Source: Nitrospirota bacterium
Lineage (GTDB): Bacteria; Nitrospirota; Nitrospiria; Nitrospirales; Nitrospiraceae
Direction of reading: 5' to 3'
NCBI GenBank assembly: GCA_022545705.1
Contig: JACZQN010000010.1
Coordinates: forward strand, 1 to 34,544
DNA length: 34,544 bases
In this document: positions 7,535-17,855 of the stretch, piece after piece
How positions within the stretch are numbered: the first letter of the stretch is position 1
Layout: every line of letters begins with the position of its first letter
Made by a program: the position numbers and the translations under genes
Notes under the pieces: generated by a model
The model's database searches: none
The model's input: the letters and a program-made list of their open reading frames with translations, nothing else
What the model was told of the DNA's origin: nothing

Positions 7535-9144
7535 GTTTGCGGAACGAGCGCGAGTGGCGCGACTGGCCTGTTTTGCGTGTCCCGCTTTTCTCGCGGCTTG
7601 CGACTGACAGTTGAGAATACTCGGTGGCTCGTCGGGCTTTGCTGATGAGTGAGCACCGGACTGCGGGGAGCTGCTTGCGCGATCACCTGGTCCACGCTCG
7701 TGTGCATCAGCGTCAGCAACGGATTCGGGAACAGCCCGATCCAGAAGACGAGGACCACCAGCGGCGCGAAGGTGGCCATCTCGCGTGCGTTCAGGTCAGT
7801 CAGGTGGCCGGCGCTCTCCTCTGTCGGGACCCCATAAGCGACGTGCTGCACCATCCGAAGGAGATAGACCGCGGCCAGGATAATGCCCAGGGAGGCAATC
7901 ACGGCGACAGCTTTGCTCCACAGGAAGGTCCCGATGAGAATGAGAAACTCCCCCACAAAGCTGTTCGTACCAGGTAGGCCCAGGGAGGAGAGCGCGAAAA
8001 TGACGAGGAGGGTCGCGAACCGGGGCATGGGACCCGCGAGCCCAGCGTTGTCGGCGATCATGCGGCTGTGGGTCCGTTCATAGAGGGCGCCGACGCAGAG
8101 AAACAGTGCCCCCGTCGTGATGCCGTGGTTCACCATCTGCATGATCGCGCCCTCGATGCCCTGGGTGTTGAGCGCGAAGATACCCAAGGTGACAAAGCCC
8201 ATGTGGCTCACGCTGGAGTACGCGATCAGTTTTTTCAGATCCGCCTGCGCCAAGGCCATGTACGCGCCATACAGAATCGCGACCAGTGAAAGTGCGACCA
8301 TCATCGGGGTGAACGTGGCGGTCGCCTCGGGGAGCATCGGAAGCATAAAGCGTATGAATCCATAGGCTCCCATCTTGAGCAGTACGCTGGCCAGGACGAC
8401 ACTCCCCGCTGTCGGGGCCTCGACGTGGGCATCCGGCAGCCAGGTGTGAAAGGGAAACATCGGAACCTTGACGGCAAAGGCAATGAAGAACGCCCAGAAG
8501 ATCCAGTGTTGGACGACGGGGTCGAAGTCCACTTGGGTGAGCCGCAGGATGTCGAACGTGTGCCCCCCCTGGAAGAACAAGACCAGGATCGCGATGAAGA
8601 GCAGGACGCTGCCCACAAGCGTGTACAGGAAGAACTTCACCGCCGCGTACAGCCGATTCGGCCCTCCCCAGACACCGATGATCAGGTACATCGGGATCAG
8701 CATGATCTCCCAGAACACGTAGAACAGGACAAAGTCCAGGGCCACGAAGACGCCCAGCATCGCGCATTCCATAACCAGGAGGACGGCCATGAATTCGTTG
8801 ATTCGCGTCTTGATGGAGCGCCAGGATGCCAGGACGCACAGCGGAATCAGGAACGTGGTGAGCAGCACCAGTGGGAAGCTGATGCCGTCCACGCCGAGGC
8901 TGTAGTTGATGGAGGGCGAGGTGATCCACGGCACGTGCTCGTGAAATTGCATGCGTGCTGTGGAGGGATCGAATCGGGACCAGAGCGGGAGTGTGAGGGC
9001 GAAATCGGCCAACGAGATGATCAACGCGATCCACCGCGAACTGGTCTCCCTGACGAAAAATAGCAGCACCGCGCCTAGCAGGGGGAGAAAGACGATGACC
9101 GAGAGCCAAGGAAACCCGCTGGTCTGGACGTTGAGGTCAGGCAT
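7519..9144 (-). CDS. nuoM: NADH-quinone oxidoreductase subunit M
   Basis: Antiporter-like proton-pumping subunit of complex I. It shows the conserved glutamate in FWEIMLIPMYLIIGVWG, the lysine and broken helix in AVKVPMFPFHTWLPDAHVEAP, and the lysine in LLKMGAYGF. At 541 residues it is about 30-40 longer than usual. The excess is a hydrophilic tail after the last helix (about residues 495-541) whose 3' end is encoded by the intergenic GTCATTC-type repeat, and which looks like read-through into repeat-derived DNA. The ATG at 9144 has a good Shine-Dalgarno (AGGGG, 7 bases). It lies between nuoL and nuoN in the operon. Confidence 0.96.
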   Translation of the reverse strand: MPDLNVQTSGFPWLSVIVFLPLLGAVLLFFVRETSSRWIALIISLADFALTLPLWSRFDPSTARMQFHEHVPWITSPSINYSLGVDGISFPLVLLTTFLIPLCVLASWRSIKTRINEFMAVLLVMECAMLGVFVALDFVLFYVFWEIMLIPMYLIIGVWGGPNRLYAAVKFFLYTLVGSVLLFIAILVLFFQGGHTFDILRLTQVDFDPVVQHWIFWAFFIAFAVKVPMFPFHTWLPDAHVEAPTAGSVVLASVLLKMGAYGFIRFMLPMLPEATATFTPMMVALSLVAILYGAYMALAQADLKKLIAYSSVSHMGFVTLGIFALNTQGIEGAIMQMVNHGITTGALFLCVGALYERTHSRMIADNAGLAGPMPRFATLLVIFALSSLGLPGTNSFVGEFLILIGTFLWSKAVAVIASLGIILAAVYLLRMVQHVAYGVPTEESAGHLTDLNAREMATFAPLVVLVFWIGLFPNPLLTLMHTSVDQVIAQAAPRSPVLTHQQSPTSHRVFSTVSRKPREKRDTQNRPVAPLALVPQTPNDE

Positions 9145-9159
9145 AGGCGACCCCTAGCA

Positions 9160-9230
9160 GGGCAAAGGGAAAAGGTAAAAGGGCAAAAGTGTCAGAACTT
9201 TTTACCTTTGCCCTTTATCCTTTTACCTGC
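9160..9230. repeat. Inverted heptamer tract between nuoL and nuoM
   Basis: The left half runs in GGGAAAA/GGTAAAA orientation and the right half in the opposite TTTTACC/TTTGCCC orientation. They meet at a perfect AAAAGT-gtcaga-ACTTTT hairpin (9185-9202). In the nuo transcript this would form an imperfect stem of about 30 bp between the two cistrons. Confidence 0.75.
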
Positions 9231-9233
9231 TGG

Positions 9234-11159
9234 TTAAAACAGCAGATACATGCTCAACATGACGACCACGCTGAGCATCATGCCCAAGGCATAGTGCTGA
9301 ACCTGTCCGCTCTGGAACAGCCGCATGAGCCAGCCCCACCAGGCTACGGCGCGGGCCATCCCATTGACGGCGCCGTCGATGAGTGCCACATCAACTCTTT
9401 TCCAGAGACCATCGGCCAGGCTGAAGGTTGGGCGCACGACCGTTCGGTCATAGGCCTCATCCACATACCATTTATTAAGTGAGAGGCGGTACGCTCGCTG
9501 CCAGTGTTGCGCCATCCGATCGGGCAACCCTGGCGACCGAACATAGAGGACATAGGCGGCAGCGATTCCCGCGAGTCCCAACAAGGTCGCGGTTCCCATC
9601 ACGCCGAAGGCTGCCGGGGTGGCGTGGTGGCTCTCGTTGCTACCGAGCACCGGCGCCAGGAAGCCGGTGATCCCCAGGTAACCGGCCGCGACGCTCAGCA
9701 CCGCGAGGATGACCAGAGGAACTACCATTGTTTTCGACGGTTCCTGAAGGTGATCGGCATGGTGGGCGTCCACCCGTGATGGCCCCCAGAAGACGACGAA
9801 CACGAGACGAAAGCTATAGAAGGCTGTTAACAGCACTGTCAGCAGTCCCAACACTGCCAGCGTTTTGCCGAGCGCGCCGGCTGACCATGCCGCCACCAGG
9901 ATCTCGTCCTTGCTAAAAAAGCCGGCAGTCAGCGGGAATCCCGCCAACGCCAACGAGCCGACCACGAAGGTCCAGTACGTGACCGGGAGCTTCTCCTTCA
10001 ACCCGCCCATCCGGCGCATGTCCTGTTCGTGATGCAAGGCGATGATCACGGAGCCGCACCCGAGAAACAGCAGACCCTTAAACGCCCCGTGGGTGAGCAG
10101 GTGGTAGATCCCCGCCGCGTAAGCGCCGAGCCCGCAGGCCATCATCATGTAGCCGAGCTGGCTGACCGTGGAGTAGGCCACGATGCGCTTGATGTCGTGT
10201 TGGGACAGCGCGATCGTGGCTCCCAGGACCATCGTCAGCGCGCCGACCACCGCCACCACATCCATCGCTGCGGGTGATAGGTTATACAGCGGCGACATCC
10301 GCGCCACCATGAAGACGCCAGCGGTCACCATGGTGGCGGCATGGATCAGCGCGGAGATGGGCGTGGGACCTTCCATCGCGTCAGGAAGCCAGACGTGGAG
10401 CGGGACCTGCGCCGATTTGCCCACGGCGCCCATGAACAGCAGCAGACAGATCAGGGTAAGCGTGGACACCTCCCACGCGCCTCCAATCGGCCCGAGCAGG
10501 TTGATCGTGTCGCCACTGAGCTTTGCAGCCTGGGCGAAGACGTGCTCGTACTCGAGCGAGCCGAAACTCAACCACACCAGGAGGAGTCCTAGCAGGAAGC
10601 CGAAATCGCCTATACGGTTCACAACGAAGGCCTTGGTCGCCGCCGCGCGGGCCGAGTCACGTTCATACCAGTGGGCGATCAGCAGGTACGAGCAGAGGCC
10701 CACCGCCTCCCAGAAGACGAACAACTGTAAAAAGTTGTCGGCCATCACCAGCATCAGCATGGAGAAGGTGAAGAGGGCGATATAGGCGAAGAACCGTGCA
10801 TAGCCGCGTTCGCCGCGCATGTAGCCGATTGTGTACACGTGCACCAGCGAACTGACGGTGGTCACGAGCACTAACATCGCGGCGGTCAGACGATCGATCG
10901 ACAGACCGAGGCTGACACGCAGGTCGCCCGAGGTGAGCCAGGTATAGAGCGGGACCGAGATGGTCTCACCGCCGGACACGTCGCGAAGCGTCGCCAACGA
11001 AAGCAGGAGGGATCCAAGCACCGCAGGGACGGCGACGAGATGAGCGCGTTCCTTGATCCAGTGGCCGAGCAGGCCGACGATCAGGAACGCGGCGAACGGC
11101 AGTAATGGAATGAGCGCGTACTGCATGGTAGAAAGGATGTCAGCGGAACTGCTTACCAT
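9234..11159 (-). CDS. nuoL: NADH-quinone oxidoreductase subunit L
   Basis: The distal antiporter-like proton-pumping subunit of complex I, 641 residues, including the C-terminal region that in known structures forms the long lateral helix and final TM16. Conserved elements visible: [56 protein letters not shown] and [11 protein letters not shown]. The start drawn here overlaps the end of nuoK by 7 bases (coupled translation). A second ATG at 11126 gives the more usual N-terminus [11 protein letters not shown] and cannot be excluded; neither has a clear Shine-Dalgarno. Confidence 0.96.
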   Translation of the reverse strand: MVSSSADILSTMQYALIPLLPFAAFLIVGLLGHWIKERAHLVAVPAVLGSLLLSLATLRDVSGGETISVPLYTWLTSGDLRVSLGLSIDRLTAAMLVLVTTVSSLVHVYTIGYMRGERGYARFFAYIALFTFSMLMLVMADNFLQLFVFWEAVGLCSYLLIAHWYERDSARAAATKAFVVNRIGDFGFLLGLLLVWLSFGSLEYEHVFAQAAKLSGDTINLLGPIGGAWEVSTLTLICLLLFMGAVGKSAQVPLHVWLPDAMEGPTPISALIHAATMVTAGVFMVARMSPLYNLSPAAMDVVAVVGALTMVLGATIALSQHDIKRIVAYSTVSQLGYMMMACGLGAYAAGIYHLLTHGAFKGLLFLGCGSVIIALHHEQDMRRMGGLKEKLPVTYWTFVVGSLALAGFPLTAGFFSKDEILVAAWSAGALGKTLAVLGLLTVLLTAFYSFRLVFVVFWGPSRVDAHHADHLQEPSKTMVVPLVILAVLSVAAGYLGITGFLAPVLGSNESHHATPAAFGVMGTATLLGLAGIAAAYVLYVRSPGLPDRMAQHWQRAYRLSLNKWYVDEAYDRTVVRPTFSLADGLWKRVDVALIDGAVNGMARAVAWWGWLMRLFQSGQVQHYALGMMLSVVVMLSMYLLF

Positions 11160-11455
11160 TTCAGTAATTGGAACTCGTCCACGTTGATGGTGGACTTGCT
11201 CCGGTACAGTGCGATGATGATGGCAAGCCCGACCGCCACTTCAGATGCCGCGACAGTGAGCGCAAAGAAGACAAACACCTGACCGGCAATGTTCTGGAAG
11301 TAGTGGGAGAACGCCACGAAGTTGATGTTGGTCGCGTTGAGCATCAGCTCGATGGACAGCAGAATGATAATGATGTTGCGGCGGATGAGGACCCCAACGA
11401 CGCCGGTGATGAACACGACGGCGCTCAGAATCACGTAGTATGAGAGCGGCACCAT
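11153..11455 (-). CDS. nuoK: NADH-quinone oxidoreductase subunit K
   Basis: Small three-helix membrane subunit (100 residues, as expected) of the complex I pump module, homologous to MrpC. The two functionally essential membrane glutamates of the family occur at exactly the E. coli positions, Glu36 (LLSIELMLN) and Glu72 (AASEVAVGL). The gene starts 21 bases after nuoJ and overlaps the nuoL start. The upstream tract is a fragment of the TTTTACC heptamer repeat, and no clear ribosome binding site is seen. Confidence 0.97.
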   Translation of the reverse strand: MVPLSYYVILSAVVFITGVVGVLIRRNIIIILLSIELMLNATNINFVAFSHYFQNIAGQVFVFFALTVAASEVAVGLAIIIALYRSKSTINVDEFQLLKW

Positions 11456-11459
11456 CGTC

Positions 11460-11482
11460 GTTATCCGATTACCCTTTTACCT
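11460..11482. repeat. Short TTTTACC heptamer tract at nuoJ-nuoK junction
   Basis: GTTATCC, GATTACC, CTTTTACC run in register on the plus strand. The nuoJ stop codon (TAA at 11479-11477) is part of the AGGTAAAA unit. Confidence 0.6.
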
Positions 11483-11986
11483 GGTGAGGATGTCTTTCTT
11501 GGCCAGGATAATGGCCCCGATCATCGCCACCAACAGAATCAAGGAGGCGATCTCGAACGGGAGGAGGTATGTTGTAAAGAGGGACTCGCCGATCGCTTCG
11601 GTGTTGCCGGTGAATGAAAGCTCGCTGGTCGGCGGGCTCGGAACCACGTCTTCCGAATAGCCGCGTTGGATCGCCAGCACGACCGCCTCCGTCAAGATCG
11701 CCACGCCGAGAAGGGCGCCGATCGGGAATTGGTAGTGGTAGCGGTCTTCGCGCTTCACGTTCAGCAGCATGACCACAAACAGGTACAGCACGAGAATGGC
11801 ACCGGCGTAGACGATGATCTGCACAGCGGCCAGAAACTCGGCGTGGAGCGACACATAGAGGCCAGCCACGTGGAAAAACATGATGAGGAGGGACAGCACG
11901 CTGTAGATAGGATTGCGAAGCCCGACCACGAGAATCGCGGTCAGGACGATCACGCCCGCAAGGTAGAAGAAGAGGAGCTGTGCCAT
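11477..11986 (-). CDS. nuoJ: NADH-quinone oxidoreductase subunit J
   Basis: Five-helix membrane subunit of complex I (homologue of mitochondrial ND6), whose TM3 changes shape during coupling. The conserved EFLAAVQIIVYAGAILVLYLFVVMLL segment is present, including the pi-bulge helix. I start it at the ATG at 11986 (169 residues, MAQLLFFYLAG), because GAGGG lies 9 bases upstream; an in-frame GTG at 12004 adds six residues without a better site. The last sense codon is followed by a stop supplied by the heptamer repeat. It lies between nuoI and nuoK. Confidence 0.95.
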   Translation of the reverse strand: MAQLLFFYLAGVIVLTAILVVGLRNPIYSVLSLLIMFFHVAGLYVSLHAEFLAAVQIIVYAGAILVLYLFVVMLLNVKREDRYHYQFPIGALLGVAILTEAVVLAIQRGYSEDVVPSPPTSELSFTGNTEAIGESLFTTYLLPFEIASLILLVAMIGAIILAKKDILTR

Positions 11987-12065
11987 CGTGTCGGACCCTC
12001 TCACCCTCTGCGCGTCAGCTCACGTTGACTACTACTCGCCCACGGAGAGGGCACGGAGGATCACG

Positions 12066-12605
12066 CTAACTAGGCTTCTGGGGTAACTCCTTGAACGAAA
12101 CGTTGAAGAACGCGACGTTTGGATGTTGCAGTTCCAGTCTCTTCTCCCGGACCTGGAACGATCGGTCACCAATGGCTAAGAGTTGCTGCTTGTTCAGCAG
12201 GAGTTCCCGCTTGTCATAGACGGCCCATTCATATTCGCGGGTCATGGCCAGGGCGTCTACCGGACAGGCTTCGACGCAAAGCCCGCAGAAGAGGCAGCGG
12301 GTCATGTCCATGGAGTACTCTTTGGCGAAGCGCTTGGTGGGTTCACCAGGCACCTCCGAGCTGATCACTTTGATCACGCGCGAAGGGCAGGCAGCCGCGC
12401 AGAGATCGCAGCCGACGCACTTTTCCGTGTCATCGTCGTATCGGAGCAGCGCAAGCATCCCCCGGTAGTTGTCCGGGAGAGTCCGCTTCTCATGGGGATA
12501 CTGGAGCGTTACCGGCTTGTAGTTGATGAGGTGCTTCAGCGTGGACTTCATGCCCACGAGAATCTCGTAGAACGTGATGGTTTTGACCCACTCGCCGAAC
12601 GTCAT
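12066..12605 (-). CDS. nuoI: NADH-quinone oxidoreductase subunit I
   Basis: Ferredoxin-like peripheral subunit carrying clusters N6a and N6b, passing electrons from NuoG towards NuoB. Two CxxCxxCxxxCP motifs are intact: C63, C66, C69, C73 and C104, C107, C110, C114. The 179-residue length fits. The amphipathic N-terminus (GEWVKTITFYEILVGMKSTLKHLINY) lies on the membrane arm. The ATG at 12605 has GAGG 7 bases upstream, one of the clear ribosome binding sites in this operon. It starts 12 bases after nuoH, consistent with a tight operon. Confidence 0.97.
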   Translation of the reverse strand: MTFGEWVKTITFYEILVGMKSTLKHLINYKPVTLQYPHEKRTLPDNYRGMLALLRYDDDTEKCVGCDLCAAACPSRVIKVISSEVPGEPTKRFAKEYSMDMTRCLFCGLCVEACPVDALAMTREYEWAVYDKRELLLNKQQLLAIGDRSFQVREKRLELQHPNVAFFNVSFKELPQKPS

Positions 12606-12617
12606 CAGTCGTCCTCT

Positions 12618-13703
12618 TTACCGAGGGAAGAAGTACGCCGCGATCGCGGTGACCACGATGTTGCCCAGGGCGATCGGGAGCATCACCTTCCATCCGAAGC
12701 GCATGAGCTGGTCATAGCGCAGCCGTGGCAGCGTCGCGCGTATCCAGAAGAACAGGAACAAGAAAAAATAGACCTTGACCGCGAACCACATGATGCCTGA
12801 CAGCCAGGCGAGGTGTTCCAGGGAGCCATGGAACTGAAGAAACGGCGCTGGCGCGTTCCACCCGCCTAAAAAGAGCGCGGCGGCGATGCAGGAAACGAGG
12901 ATCATGTTCGCGTATTCGGCGAGGAAAAAGAATGCGAAGCGCATCCCACTGTATTCGGTGAAGAAGCCGGCCACCAATTCGCTCTCAGCTTCCGGGAGGT
13001 CGAATGGCAACCGATTGGTCTCGGCTACCGCCGAGATCACGAACACAACAAACGCGAGGATCTGCGGAATCGGGACTCCACCACCGCGGGGGACCGCCAG
13101 CCAAAACCAGTTCCAAATCCAGCAGCACTGGTCCTCGGTGATCTTCACGAGGCTCAAGGAACCGGCCAGCAGGAGTACTCCGACGATCGCCAAGCCCACG
13201 TTGAGTTCGTAACTGATCAGCTGAGCCGCGGCTCGCAGTCCGCCTAGCAGCGAATACTTGCTGTTCGAGGCCCATCCGCCCAGAATGATGCCGTATGCGC
13301 CGATCGAGGTAAATGCGAGGATGTAGAGGATGCCGATGTTGATATCACTGATCACGAAGGGCTGCACCTGAACTCCGAACACGTCCACGCGCATGTTGGG
13401 CCCAAACGGGATGACCGCGAAGCCGACCAACGCTGCGACCAGCGCGATGATCGGTGCCAGGGTGAACAGGTATTTGTTGGCGCCGGACGGAATGATGTCT
13501 TCCTTGAAAAAGAGCTTCAAGCCGTCGGCGATCGGCTGCAAGATCCCGTAGGGCCCCACTTCCATAGGCCCCATCCGATCCTGCATCCATCCGATCACCT
13601 TCCGTTCCGCCAACGTGAGGAACATCACTGTGAGCAAGACCACGCCCATCACGATGGAGATTTGGGTAAGCGAAACGGCTATCTTCACTCCAACTTCAAA
13701 CAC
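12618..13703 (-). CDS. nuoH: NADH-quinone oxidoreductase subunit H
   Basis: Membrane subunit forming the quinone channel where the peripheral and membrane arms meet. The family hallmarks are present: [14 protein letters not shown], the [16 protein letters not shown] segment, and the acidic loop [19 protein letters not shown] with [10 protein letters not shown] after it. The length of 361 residues is slightly above the E. coli subunit. The start is GTG at 13703 with GGAG 6 bases upstream. It lies 14 bases after nuoG. Confidence 0.97.
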   Translation of the reverse strand: MFEVGVKIAVSLTQISIVMGVVLLTVMFLTLAERKVIGWMQDRMGPMEVGPYGILQPIADGLKLFFKEDIIPSGANKYLFTLAPIIALVAALVGFAVIPFGPNMRVDVFGVQVQPFVISDINIGILYILAFTSIGAYGIILGGWASNSKYSLLGGLRAAAQLISYELNVGLAIVGVLLLAGSLSLVKITEDQCCWIWNWFWLAVPRGGGVPIPQILAFVVFVISAVAETNRLPFDLPEAESELVAGFFTEYSGMRFAFFFLAEYANMILVSCIAAALFLGGWNAPAPFLQFHGSLEHLAWLSGIMWFAVKVYFFLFLFFWIRATLPRLRYDQLMRFGWKVMLPIALGNIVVTAIAAYFFPR

Positions 13704-13717
13704 GGTTTCTCCAAAGT

Positions 13718-16384
13718 TCAGACCTTCTCCACCTTCACCTGCGTCGTCTTGAAATACGGTGCTCCGGTCTGCGGGTCAGGGCTCACACTCAGCAGGCGCC
13801 GCACCTCCTGATCAAAATGCTCGGGGAACACTGCCTGTCCTTCAGGCACGCGGTCCCGCACCTGTACACTCGTGGTCATCTGGCCTCGGGCGTTGGAAAG
13901 CCGGACCTGGTCCCCCTCGGCAATGCCCAGCAGAGTTGCATCGGCCGGGTTCAATGCCAGCGCGCCAGCCTTCTGGAGTTCCAGCAGGCCCTTGGCGCGG
14001 GTGGACAGTTTCCCCGAATGAAAGAGGCTCTGCGCGACCACTAAGGTCAAATTCCCCGCTTGCCGGTCCGTCGAGCTGGACAAGCTATATCGGCTGGTCA
14101 CGTCTTCGGCGAACCCTTTCTTGAGATAGCCCTCGACGACTGCTGCATCAGGGCGTGGGGGGATCGGCGCCGGCCCCAGGAGGCCGTAGCCCGAAATGAG
14201 GCTCCGGATTTCCTTCAGGATCTCTCTGGGCTCGCGGTACTCAATCGGATAGCCGAGCAGTACCGAGAGAGCGGACAGGATCTCCCAGTCGGGACGGCTT
14301 TCGCCAACGGGTTCGATGGCTTGCCGGACTGACTGCACGTGGCCCTCAGTGTTGGTAAAGGTTCCTGACTTTTCGGCGTAGGAGCAGGCTGGAAGCACCA
14401 CATCTGCCAGTGCCGCTGTCTCGGTGAGAAACAGTTCCTGGCAAACGAGGAGCTCCAGACGCTCGAGTGCTTCCTTCGCCCGTGCGGCATGGGGCAGCGT
14501 TCCCACTGGATTTTCGCCAACCACAAACAGGACTTTGACGGTCCCCGCTCGTGCATCATCGAGAATTTCCATCAGGGTTCTACCGGGTGTCTGTGGCAAC
14601 TCTTCCTTCCAGAGACCCGCGATCCGCTCGCGAACGGCTTGGTCGGTCAGGTCACCGGGCCCCGGGAGAAATTCTGCGACGGTGCCCATTTCGACCGCGC
14701 CCTGGTCGTTGTTCTCCTCCGCCAATGGGGCAAGCCCGCACCCGGGACGGCCATGGTGTCCTGTGAGCAGCAACAGGTCGAGCAGCGTGGTGGTCACGCC
14801 GCTCCCGCCCGGTGCCCGTAGCACCCCCTGGCCGACGAGGATCACGGCTCGGGGGGCGTCCGCGAACGCGCGGGCAGCCGCACGGAGCGCGCTTGAAGTC
14901 GAGCCGGTCGCCTGTTCAATTGCCGACCAGGGAAGGCATCTCACCGCTTCACTGATCGCCTTTACGTATTCAGGGGCCCGTTGTGTGAGGGATGGATCCA
15001 CAAGCCCTTCCTCCACGACTCCTTTGATGAGGCCTAGGACAGCGTCCCCGAACCGCTCGGGGTGCGCGGTTACATGATGCGCCGCAAGATTCGTGATGTT
15101 GCTAATGGTCCCGATGGCCGGTTGCAACGCTTCAACCGTCACCAAGACGGCCCCACGCTTTTTGACCGCCTCTTTGACCTTGAGGCCGGTGATCGGATTG
15201 GTCTCGGTGATGTTCGTACCCACAAGCAGCAGAGCGTGGGCGGAAACGATGTCCTCGAACGCGATGGTCCAGCGATGGGTACCCTGCACCCGGAGGAGCG
15301 CCCGAACTCCATTGATGTGGCCGTAGCGGGCGCTGCTGTCGAGTTGGTTGGTGCCGATGACCAGGCGCATGAATTTCTGGAAGACATAGAGGTCTTCGTT
15401 CGTGCAACGGGACGCGATGAGGCCGGCGAACGCCGTCGGGCCGTGCGCGAGCTTCAAGCTGAGGCAGGTCTCCGCGATGAACTCGAGCGCTTCCTCCCAG
15501 GTGGTCTGGACCAGCGCCCCATTGCGCCGAATGAGCGGATGCTGCAGTCGGTCCGGATGGGTGCTCACGTGGTATCCGAAAAACCCTCGTGGGCACAGGT
15601 CCCCGTTGTTCCGGCCAGCTCCGTGGGAGGAGTTGACCTCGATCAGCTCGTTTTCCTTCGTTTGAATGGTGATCTGACAGCCATCGCCGCAGTAGGTGCA
15701 AATCGTGTCGGCGCGTTTGAGCATCCAGGGCCGAAACTCGTACATGGACAGCCGGCTGGTGATGGCGCCGACGGGGCAGATCTGCACGCACCCTCCACAA
15801 AATTCGCAGTCGAGCTCATGGATGGAGAAGTGTTTGATCTCGGTCATGGTCCCACGACCGGACGGCGCCAGCGCCTTCACATCCATCACCTCGTCGCAAT
15901 ACCGGACGCAGCGCAGACACTGCACGCACCGATTCATCTCTGTCTCGATCAGCGGGCTGAAGTATTCCTTCTGAAAAATCCGCTTGACCTCGACGAACCG
16001 GCTGGTGGTCGGGGTAGATTCATGGGAGAAATCTTGGAGATCGCAGCGACCGCCCTGATCGCAGACCGGGCAATCCAAGGGATGATTGGCCAGAATGAAT
16101 TCCAAGATGGATTTGTGCGCTTCGTTGACGACCGTGGTTGCCGTGCGGACGACCATGCCTTCAGCGACCGGCGTGCTGCACGAGGTCTGAAGCTTCGGCA
16201 CCTTCTCGATCTCAACCACGCACATGCGACAGTTGGCGTCGGGCTTGAGCTTGGGGTGGTAGCAGAAGTGAGGGATCATCACGCCCATCTGGCGCGCGGC
16301 TTCAATGACGAGGGTTCCCTTGAGGGCCGTGACCGGCACCCCATCAATCGTCAGCGTAACGGTTTCAATCGCGACATCCGCCAT
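13718..16384 (-). CDS. nuoG: NADH-quinone oxidoreductase subunit G, with additional Fe-S motif
   Basis: The large iron-sulfur subunit of the NADH-oxidising arm (888 residues). N-terminal ligands: [2Fe-2S] C41, C52, C55, C69; the His-Cys3 cluster H101, C105, C108, C114; then two full CxxCxxCxxxC sets, C153/C156/C159/C163 and C193/C196/C199/C203; then C229, C232, C236, C264 (the N7-type site leading the molybdopterin-like domain). E. coli and mitochondrial homologues have only three cysteines plus one in the third region, giving a single cluster; here eight cysteines predict two, as in FeFe-hydrogenase and formate dehydrogenase partners. Residues from about 225 form the molybdopterin oxidoreductase fold with its C-terminal dinucleotide-binding domain; in complex I this domain does not usually carry Mo. 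The start at 16384 has only a weak upstream purine stretch. An octamer repeat separates it from nuoF. Confidence 0.96.
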   Translation of the reverse strand: MADVAIETVTLTIDGVPVTALKGTLVIEAARQMGVMIPHFCYHPKLKPDANCRMCVVEIEKVPKLQTSCSTPVAEGMVVRTATTVVNEAHKSILEFILANHPLDCPVCDQGGRCDLQDFSHESTPTTSRFVEVKRIFQKEYFSPLIETEMNRCVQCLRCVRYCDEVMDVKALAPSGRGTMTEIKHFSIHELDCEFCGGCVQICPVGAITSRLSMYEFRPWMLKRADTICTYCGDGCQITIQTKENELIEVNSSHGAGRNNGDLCPRGFFGYHVSTHPDRLQHPLIRRNGALVQTTWEEALEFIAETCLSLKLAHGPTAFAGLIASRCTNEDLYVFQKFMRLVIGTNQLDSSARYGHINGVRALLRVQGTHRWTIAFEDIVSAHALLLVGTNITETNPITGLKVKEAVKKRGAVLVTVEALQPAIGTISNITNLAAHHVTAHPERFGDAVLGLIKGVVEEGLVDPSLTQRAPEYVKAISEAVRCLPWSAIEQATGSTSSALRAAARAFADAPRAVILVGQGVLRAPGGSGVTTTLLDLLLLTGHHGRPGCGLAPLAEENNDQGAVEMGTVAEFLPGPGDLTDQAVRERIAGLWKEELPQTPGRTLMEILDDARAGTVKVLFVVGENPVGTLPHAARAKEALERLELLVCQELFLTETAALADVVLPACSYAEKSGTFTNTEGHVQSVRQAIEPVGESRPDWEILSALSVLLGYPIEYREPREILKEIRSLISGYGLLGPAPIPPRPDAAVVEGYLKKGFAEDVTSRYSLSSSTDRQAGNLTLVVAQSLFHSGKLSTRAKGLLELQKAGALALNPADATLLGIAEGDQVRLSNARGQMTTSVQVRDRVPEGQAVFPEHFDQEVRRLLSVSPDPQTGAPYFKTTQVKVEKV

Positions 16385-16396
16385 CGCTTTAGTCTC

Positions 16397-16487
16397 GCAA
16401 TTGATTCATTGTTTCATTGCTCCATTGAGTCATTGGTTCTTTGAGTCAATGATCCAATCGTCAATCACCCCATGACTCAATTCTTCA
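16397..16487. repeat. Octamer tract between nuoF and nuoG
   Basis: On the plus strand ATTGATTC, ATTGTTTC, ATTGCTCC, ATTGAGTC, ATTGGTTC, TTTGAGTC, AATGATCC follow each other in a period of 8. The first 18 bases of the array (16400-16417) recur exactly at 20855-20872. The right end contains the nuoF stop codon. Confidence 0.85.
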
Positions 16488-17792
16488 ATGCCTGGCCAAC
16501 GCGGGTTCCGGTGTAATGAGCTCCGCAGCTTCCGCTGCCTCGATCAACTCTTCATATTCGTGCCGCCAGTATTGGAGCGTGCTCAAGATTGGCGCGACCT
16601 CGGCGTCACCGAACGCGCAAATGGTCCGGCCCACAATGTTCTTGCACAACTCCGTGAGGGTATCGAGGTCCTCATGGCGTCCGCGTTTGGCCATGATGCG
16701 ACGCAGCGTTTGTACGAGCCAGGAGCTCCCTTCCCGACAGGGTGTGCACTTGCCGCACGATTCATGATAGAAGAACTCCATCAGCCGGAGCGCCGCCCAG
16801 ACCATGCTGGTCCCTTCTTCCATGACCGTGACGCCGCCGGAGCCCAGCATCGAGCCAGCCTGCGCGACCGATTCAAAGTCCAGCTTGACCTCGAGATGTT
16901 GGTCAGTGAAAAACGCGGCCGAGGCTCCACCGGGGATAATGGCCTTGAGAGGCTTATCGGACCTCATTCCGCCCGCGTGGTCAAAGATCAATTCGCGGAA
17001 CGTGATACCCATCGGCACTTCGTAGTTACCCGGCCGTTTGACGTGCCCGCTTACGCAGAAAATCCTAGTGCCGGTGCTCCGCGGGGGCGACCCGATGGAC
17101 GCAAACCACTCAGGACCCCTGTTCAGGATATGGGGCAGGTTCGCCAACGTCTCGACGTTGTTGACCACGGTCGGCTTGTTATAAAGACCGTGCGTGGCGG
17201 GGAACGGAGGCTTCACCCGTGGCAGACCGCGCTTCCCCTCCAGTGATTCTAACAAAGCGGTTTCCTCTCCGCAGATATATGCGCCAGCCCCTCTGTGCAC
17301 CCACACGTCGAGGTTAAAGCCAGTGTCCAGGATGTTCGTGCCGAGATAACCGGCTGCACGGGCTTCGCCTAGCGCTCGTTCTAAGATCTGGGCACCGAGC
17401 ACAAACTCACCGCGAATATAGATGTACCCGATCTCGGCGCCGATGGCGTAACAGGTGATGACGATACCCTCCAGCATCTGATGCGGGTCACGCTCCATTA
17501 ACTGGCGATCCTTGAAGGTGCCAGGCTCGCTCTCATCCGCGTTACAGCACAGGTATCGGGGGCCCTGGTAGTCCTTGGGCAGGAATTCCCATTTCACACC
17601 CGTCGGGAAACCCGCGCCTCCACGGCCACGCAACCCCGATTTCTTGACCATCTCGGTGACATCGGCCGGCGCGATTTTTCCCAGAACTTTACGCAACGCC
17701 TGGTATCCTCCGGCCCGCTCGTAGTCGGCCAGCGAACCCGTGTACCCGGGCGTCGACATGTTCTTCAGCAGTATCAGCTCGTGTGTAGGCAT
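16485..17792 (-). CDS. nuoF: NADH-quinone oxidoreductase subunit F
   Basis: The NADH dehydrogenase subunit, which binds NADH, FMN and cluster N3 and starts electron flow in complex I. It has 435 residues. GRGGAGFPTGVKW (56-68) is the NADH/FMN glycine loop, NADESEPGTFKDR (84-96) and AYICGEETAL (171-180) are FMN-site signatures, and C346, C349, C352 with C392 ligate the [4Fe-4S] cluster in the C-terminal four-helix domain. The ATG at 17792 has a modest GAAG upstream. A short C-terminal tail rich in Glu and Ala ends inside the octamer repeat. It lies between nuoE and nuoG. Confidence 0.97.
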   Translation of the reverse strand: MPTHELILLKNMSTPGYTGSLADYERAGGYQALRKVLGKIAPADVTEMVKKSGLRGRGGAGFPTGVKWEFLPKDYQGPRYLCCNADESEPGTFKDRQLMERDPHQMLEGIVITCYAIGAEIGYIYIRGEFVLGAQILERALGEARAAGYLGTNILDTGFNLDVWVHRGAGAYICGEETALLESLEGKRGLPRVKPPFPATHGLYNKPTVVNNVETLANLPHILNRGPEWFASIGSPPRSTGTRIFCVSGHVKRPGNYEVPMGITFRELIFDHAGGMRSDKPLKAIIPGGASAAFFTDQHLEVKLDFESVAQAGSMLGSGGVTVMEEGTSMVWAALRLMEFFYHESCGKCTPCREGSSWLVQTLRRIMAKRGRHEDLDTLTELCKNIVGRTICAFGDAEVAPILSTLQYWRHEYEELIEAAEAAELITPEPALARH

Positions 17793-17801
17793 TGTCTTCG
17801 C

Positions 17802-17855
17802 AAGGTAAAAGTTCGGACTTACATTTTTGCCTTTTTACTTTTACCTTTTTACTTG
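17802..17855. repeat. Inverted AAGGTAAAA tract between nuoE and nuoF
   Basis: A short left arm AAGGTAAAAGT faces a longer right arm of TTTTTGCC, TTTTTACT, TTTTACC units across AAGT-tcgg-ACTT (17809-17820). The last three sense codons of nuoE (Val-Lys-Arg) and its stop are made of this repeat. The layout parallels the tract at 9160-9230. Confidence 0.75.

Noticed and set aside
8078-9109. Second minus-strand frame of 343 codons inside nuoM
   Set aside because: It is out of frame with NuoM; composition (Arg, His, Pro-rich) is that of a shifted frame.
15062-16444. Plus-strand open frame of 460 codons opposite nuoG
   Set aside because: It is a shadow of a high-GC gene: no recognisable domain, composition rich in Arg, Gly and Asp, while the minus strand encodes intact NuoG.
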